Assembly: GCA_965646165.1 (NCBI GenBank)
Contig: CBFFYP010000051.1
Location: forward strand, 1 to 34,972
Direction of reading: 5' to 3'
DNA: 34,972 nt
From: MGBC114844 sp910585855
GTDB lineage: Bacteria; Bacillota; Clostridia; Lachnospirales; Lachnospiraceae
Made by a program: the position numbers and the translations under genes. A model generated the notes under the pieces. The model was not told the DNA's origin. It worked only from the letters and a program-made list of their open reading frames with translations, and searched no databases. Of this stretch, positions 31,854-34,972 are shown piece after piece (the first letter of the stretch is position 1; every line of letters begins with the position of its first letter).

Positions 31854-32604
31854 GATGACAAAATTCTTCAAAAGCACGGAAGAAGGTACGAGTGCTTGAA
31901 AAGCCGGATTCATAGGCAATTTCTGTAATAGAAAGCGAAGTAGAGGTCAGCAGTGCTTTTGATAGTTCCACACGCTTACCAGACAAATAGGCAGTATAGG
32001 AAGTATGTAGTTTATCCGAAAAAATATGAGATAAATAAAATTTACTTACACCAAGTGCTTTTGCGACCTGTTCAAGCGAAAGTGCTTCCGTGTAGTGAGC
32101 ATCAATATAAGTTAAAAGCTGCTGACTTAGATTCATTTCTGCATTTGGAGCAAATGGTTTCAAATTCAAACTTTCTAAGATTTCTGTAATAACAATAGTC
32201 AAATAGCCTTTTAGCAGTCTGGGGTCATGTTGGTCAAAAGAAAGTGTTTTTAAGCGTGCTATGGCATCCTGTGCATCCTGAGAAATTTGGGCTGCAGGAA
32301 TAATCGGCGTTTCCGGGCGAAAATCTGTAAATTCATTAATAAAGTCATTCATAAAATCAAGAGAAAAAATACATAAAAGAATATCGCTTTGTTCTGGAGT
32401 CTGGAAACGATGGATGCAGTTTGGAAAAGCGATAGAACAATCTCCCGGATACATAGGACGGGTATAGTCATCAATACTGATAGAAATTTGACCGGAAAGA
32501 ACATAGGCAAACTCCACCTCTTTATGCAAATGAGCAGGATAGGAATTATTATGAGAGATATAGAGGCGGAGATTTTCAAGGCGGTTTTGGTAAAAAATAC
32601 TCAT
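31720..32604 (-). CDS. AraC-family transcriptional regulator with cupin sensor domain
   Basis: Regulator of 294 residues. The N-terminal cupin-like domain (about 10-100; NSYPAHLHKEVEFAYVLSG, MYPGDCSIAFPNCIHRF) probably binds a sugar. The C-terminal double helix-turn-helix (about 165-265) includes SLEQVAKALGVSKFYLSHIF and SITEIAYESGFSSTRTFFRA with the AraC ending FCHLTPKAYR. The minus-strand ATG at 32604 has GAAAGGAG about 6 bp upstream. It is divergent from the GH43 gene, its likely target. About 35 residues beyond the HTH overlap the folT coding end on the other strand. Confidence 0.92.
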   Translation of the reverse strand: MSIFYQNRLENLRLYISHNNSYPAHLHKEVEFAYVLSGQISISIDDYTRPMYPGDCSIAFPNCIHRFQTPEQSDILLCIFSLDFMNDFINEFTDFRPETPIIPAAQISQDAQDAIARLKTLSFDQHDPRLLKGYLTIVITEILESLNLKPFAPNAEMNLSQQLLTYIDAHYTEALSLEQVAKALGVSKFYLSHIFSDKLHTSYTAYLSGKRVELSKALLTSTSLSITEIAYESGFSSTRTFFRAFEEFCHLTPKAYRSKHALLSSKPSEELQTTAQNLLATESNSLKTVLEELP

Positions 32605-32720
32605 ATAGAACTCCTTTCGCTTCTTTTTATTTTTTATCGGTTAAAATTATTTTTTTTATTATAGGAAGAAACGGCTATCTTATTAGATAAGAGCAATTTT
32701 TGGCATAAAGTGTGGCAGAT

Positions 32721-32749
32721 TTGGCATGACAATTAGAGGAAGATATAGT
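32721..32749 (+). promoter_or_regulatory. Promoter of the GH43 gene
   Basis: TTGGCA at 32721-32726 and TATAGT at 32744-32749 are 17 bp apart. The AraC operator is presumably in the 180 bp divergent spacer, but I saw no clear inverted or direct repeat to name. Confidence 0.65.
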
Positions 32750-32786
32750 ATGATAGAATTATCAGAAAAGAAAGGATGTGGATAAG

Positions 32787-34700
32787 ATGAATTTGGAAAT
32801 TGCAGTAAAAGAACAGAATCTTTCTGAAATGATTCGAATTTTGACAGAAGATCCGCCAAGTGTGGATGGAGTGATTGATGGTCTTTGGATTCCGTTTTAT
32901 GTTGCAAGACTTGGAAATGAAGAGATGTTTCGCTATATTGTAGAGTATTCTAGAGCGAGTTTTAATGTAATGGATGAGAAAAACCGGGATGTTCTTCACT
33001 ATGGAACGGAATCAGGAAATCTTTCTCTGGTTCGGTATCTGGTAGAAAAAGTGGGAATGTCGCCTGTGCGGGGAGATGTAGATCTGGTTACTCCGTTTGA
33101 TTTGGCACATCAGATGGGATATTTAGAGATAGAACGTTATTTTGAAGAGGTTTGTCAGGCAAAACTTTGCGAGATGTATCGAAATCCGATTCTTACAGGG
33201 ATGCACCCCGATCCTTCGATTGTGCGGGTAGGGGAAGATTATTATATGGTGAATTCTTCTTTTATTTATTTTCCATGTATTCCGATTTCACATTCTAGAG
33301 ATTTGATTCATTGGGAAGTGATAGGACATGCTATTACGAATCCAGAATGGGCAAAACTGCAGGAATTAGAAGGGGGAAGGGGATATTGGGCACCGGATAT
33401 TTCTTATTATGAGGGAAAGTTTTATATTACAGCGACTTATCGTCTGAATGATACAGGAACAGTTTATCGAAAGCAGATGGTGACATCTTCGGAAAGACCA
33501 GAAGGACCATACTGTGAACCTGTTTTTTTGGATGAGGATGGAATTGATCCTTCTATTTTTACGGATGAGGATGGAAAGCGGTATATGATTTTAAATCGGG
33601 GTGCTAGGATTTTTGAAATCAGCCCGGATGGAAAGAAGCAGATTTCCAAGGCAAAACTGCTTTATTATGGGCATCAAAAGCGTGCGCCGGAGGGTTCTCA
33701 TCTTTTAAAGAAAGACGGCTATTATTATCTGTTTCAGGCAGAAGGAGGTACTGGACCGGGGCATCGGATTTCTGTATCCCGCTCAAGAACATTATTTGGC
33801 AATTATGAGCCTTGCCCATATAACCCGATTATGCGTCAGACAGATGAAAAGGCGGGGATTCAGCGATGCGGACATGGAAAGCCGGTGCAGACAACAAACG
33901 GGGAGTGGTATATGGTCTATCTCTGCGGACGCCAGATTGACGGAAAATACAGTATGCTTGGCAGAGAAACGGCATTAGATCCGATTACTTGGAATTCAGA
34001 CGGATGGCCTATGGTAAATAATCTGCAAGGCCCAAGTGTGCTGCAGAAAAAACCGAATTTAGAAGAAGTGCTTGTACCAGAAGAAAAGGATGATTTTTCA
34101 AAGGGAGTTCTTAGTACACAGTGGGTATCGCCTAGAGCACCGGAAGAGGGAGCATTTACTTTTAAGGATGGATATTTGCTGGTATTAGGAAGCAGAGAGC
34201 CGCTGTCTACTATGTATGCAAGAAATCTTTTGGTGCGCAGACAGTGTCATTTTCGGTTTGTATTTCGGGCGGAGGTAAAAGTGCCCAAATTGTATGGGAA
34301 GCAGGATTTAGGGATCACTTGCTATTATGATGAAAATACATATCTTACTTATGGAATTTCAAAACAGGATGGACAATATCGAATTTGTGTGGTAGAACAT
34401 ATAGGGGATGATACGATTTGTGCATCGGAACAGGAAGTTGAGGTTTTAGCCGGAGATAGATTGGAGCTTTGTGTTGATACAAAGTATTTAAAGCGGACAT
34501 TTTCGTTTCGAAATTTGACGAAAGAGGAGCAGAAGTATACAGAGAGTAAGATATTGGAGAATGTTTATTATCTTTGTGATGAGGGGATTCGCAGAGGAAA
34601 GCGGTTTACTGGTGCTATGGTGGGGATTTATGCTTATTCTGGAAAAGAGGAAAATCGGCTGGTTGGGATGTTTCGAAATATGAATTATATGCCTAAATAA
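32787..34700 (+). CDS. Glycoside hydrolase family 43 enzyme with an N-terminal ankyrin-like domain
   Basis: Predicted intracellular beta-xylosidase or alpha-arabinofuranosidase (no signal peptide). About the first 125 residues look like ankyrin repeats (DVLHYGTESGNLSLVRYLVE, TPFDLAHQMGYLEIERYFEE). The five-bladed GH43 domain follows, with likely catalytic base D142 (HPDPSI), transition-state aspartate D254 (DGIDPSIF) and acid E302 (APEGSHL). A C-terminal beta-sandwich (about 430-637) fits the accessory domain of the larger GH43 subfamilies. The ATG at 32787 is preferred to the in-frame GTG at 32778 because AAAGGA lies 10 bp upstream; this gives 637 residues. The specific substrate cannot be fixed from sequence. 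Confidence 0.88.
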   Translation: MNLEIAVKEQNLSEMIRILTEDPPSVDGVIDGLWIPFYVARLGNEEMFRYIVEYSRASFNVMDEKNRDVLHYGTESGNLSLVRYLVEKVGMSPVRGDVDLVTPFDLAHQMGYLEIERYFEEVCQAKLCEMYRNPILTGMHPDPSIVRVGEDYYMVNSSFIYFPCIPISHSRDLIHWEVIGHAITNPEWAKLQELEGGRGYWAPDISYYEGKFYITATYRLNDTGTVYRKQMVTSSERPEGPYCEPVFLDEDGIDPSIFTDEDGKRYMILNRGARIFEISPDGKKQISKAKLLYYGHQKRAPEGSHLLKKDGYYYLFQAEGGTGPGHRISVSRSRTLFGNYEPCPYNPIMRQTDEKAGIQRCGHGKPVQTTNGEWYMVYLCGRQIDGKYSMLGRETALDPITWNSDGWPMVNNLQGPSVLQKKPNLEEVLVPEEKDDFSKGVLSTQWVSPRAPEEGAFTFKDGYLLVLGSREPLSTMYARNLLVRRQCHFRFVFRAEVKVPKLYGKQDLGITCYYDENTYLTYGISKQDGQYRICVVEHIGDDTICASEQEVEVLAGDRLELCVDTKYLKRTFSFRNLTKEEQKYTESKILENVYYLCDEGIRRGKRFTGAMVGIYAYSGKEENRLVGMFRNMNYMPK

Positions 34701-34708
34701 TGTCTGGG

Positions 34709-34972
34709 GAGGACGCCAGATTCGAAAACGGTGGGCAGTCTGCTGTTCCGGTTTCCAAAAAGCAAGAAGTTCTAAGACTTCTGCCTTTTCTTTGATCCAG
34801 CCGGACAGACCGGGGCGCAATTCGCCCTCCTTTCAGCCGAAACGAAACGGGTGTAAAGAAGGATTTTATCAGCCGTAAGGTAGTTTCTTTTCTATCATAC
34901 GGGCTAAACACGCCCCTTTTTTTTCACACCCTGCATGGAAGCAGGATGTGAAAAAAATCTTAGGTTTTCGAG
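34709..34972 (+). repeat. Intergenic repeat copy H (type 2, cut by window end)
   Basis: Type 2 copy beginning 9 bp after the GH43 stop codon. The left end GGACGCCAGATTCGAAAA starts the arm, and the TTTCCAAA motif, CCGGACAGACCGG, the GGGCGCAATTCGCCC hairpin, GGGC-loop-GCCCC with T-run and the third hairpin (TCACACCCTGC / GCAGGATGTGA) follow in order. The right arm would lie beyond base 34972. Its left arm is nearly the same as that of copy G. Confidence 0.87.

Noticed and set aside
1..34972. CRISPR array
   Set aside because: The repeats are long, scattered, in both orientations and not separated by regular spacers; no cas genes are present.

Overview
The window looks like chromosomal DNA from a low-GC Gram-positive anaerobe of the class Clostridia, most likely a member of the Lachnospiraceae. 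The support is the gene content and order: cysE-cysS-mrnC-rlmB behind a T-box; ftsZ; the glycolytic genes gap, pgk, tpiA and gpmI; galK-galT; yicC-remA-gmk-rpoZ; and an ECF folate transporter gene behind a THF riboswitch. Ribosome binding sites are strong AGGAGG-type sequences. The assignment rests on recognition of families only; no database search was run.

Layout. 1-759: an inverted copy of an intergenic repeat, then the promoter and Cys T-box leader of the first operon. 760-4192: cysE, cysS, mrnC and rlmB. 4193-4915: a pair of repeats. 4916-7685: a GH105 unsaturated glycuronyl hydrolase and a long-linker ftsZ. 7752-8552: a PHP histidinol phosphatase on the minus strand. 8918-12058: gap, pgk and tpiA. 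12185-12916: a second repeat pair. 13040-18254: a LytTR/GHKL two-component pair, a VOC-fold protein and a large secreted protein with cell-wall-binding repeats. 18305-21843: repeat remnants and a decayed mobile region (relaxase, transposase and zinc-ribbon fragments) holding an intact transglutaminase-like gene and a possible nuclease-fold gene. 22060-24075: gpmI, with its own promoter, and a small membrane protein. 24083-24420: another repeat. 24709-27731: galK, galT and a cold-shock gene. 27859-28806: a third repeat pair. 28943-31054: yicC-remA-gmk-rpoZ. 31088-31853: THF riboswitch and folT. 31720-34700: an AraC regulator divergent from a GH43 enzyme with an ankyrin-like N-terminal extension. 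The window ends inside a further repeat.

The most unusual content is the repeat family. There are eight long copies of about 340 bp (two cut by the window edges), two internally deleted copies and two lone arm remnants. Each long copy is one large imperfect inverted repeat enclosing three small hairpins. Two arm classes exist ('type 1' and 'type 2'). They share the terminal few bases and the core but have unrelated arm sequences. Within each copy the arms remain complementary even where copies differ, and many residual differences are G-T wobbles. I saw no conserved reading frame across copies. They read as structured non-coding elements: an RNA family, a MITE-like non-autonomous element, or both.

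Metabolically the window combines central glycolysis, galactose entry (Leloir pathway) and plant polysaccharide use (GH105 for pectin-derived unsaturated sugars, GH43 for xylan or arabinan side chains), which fits a gut-type polysaccharide fermenter.
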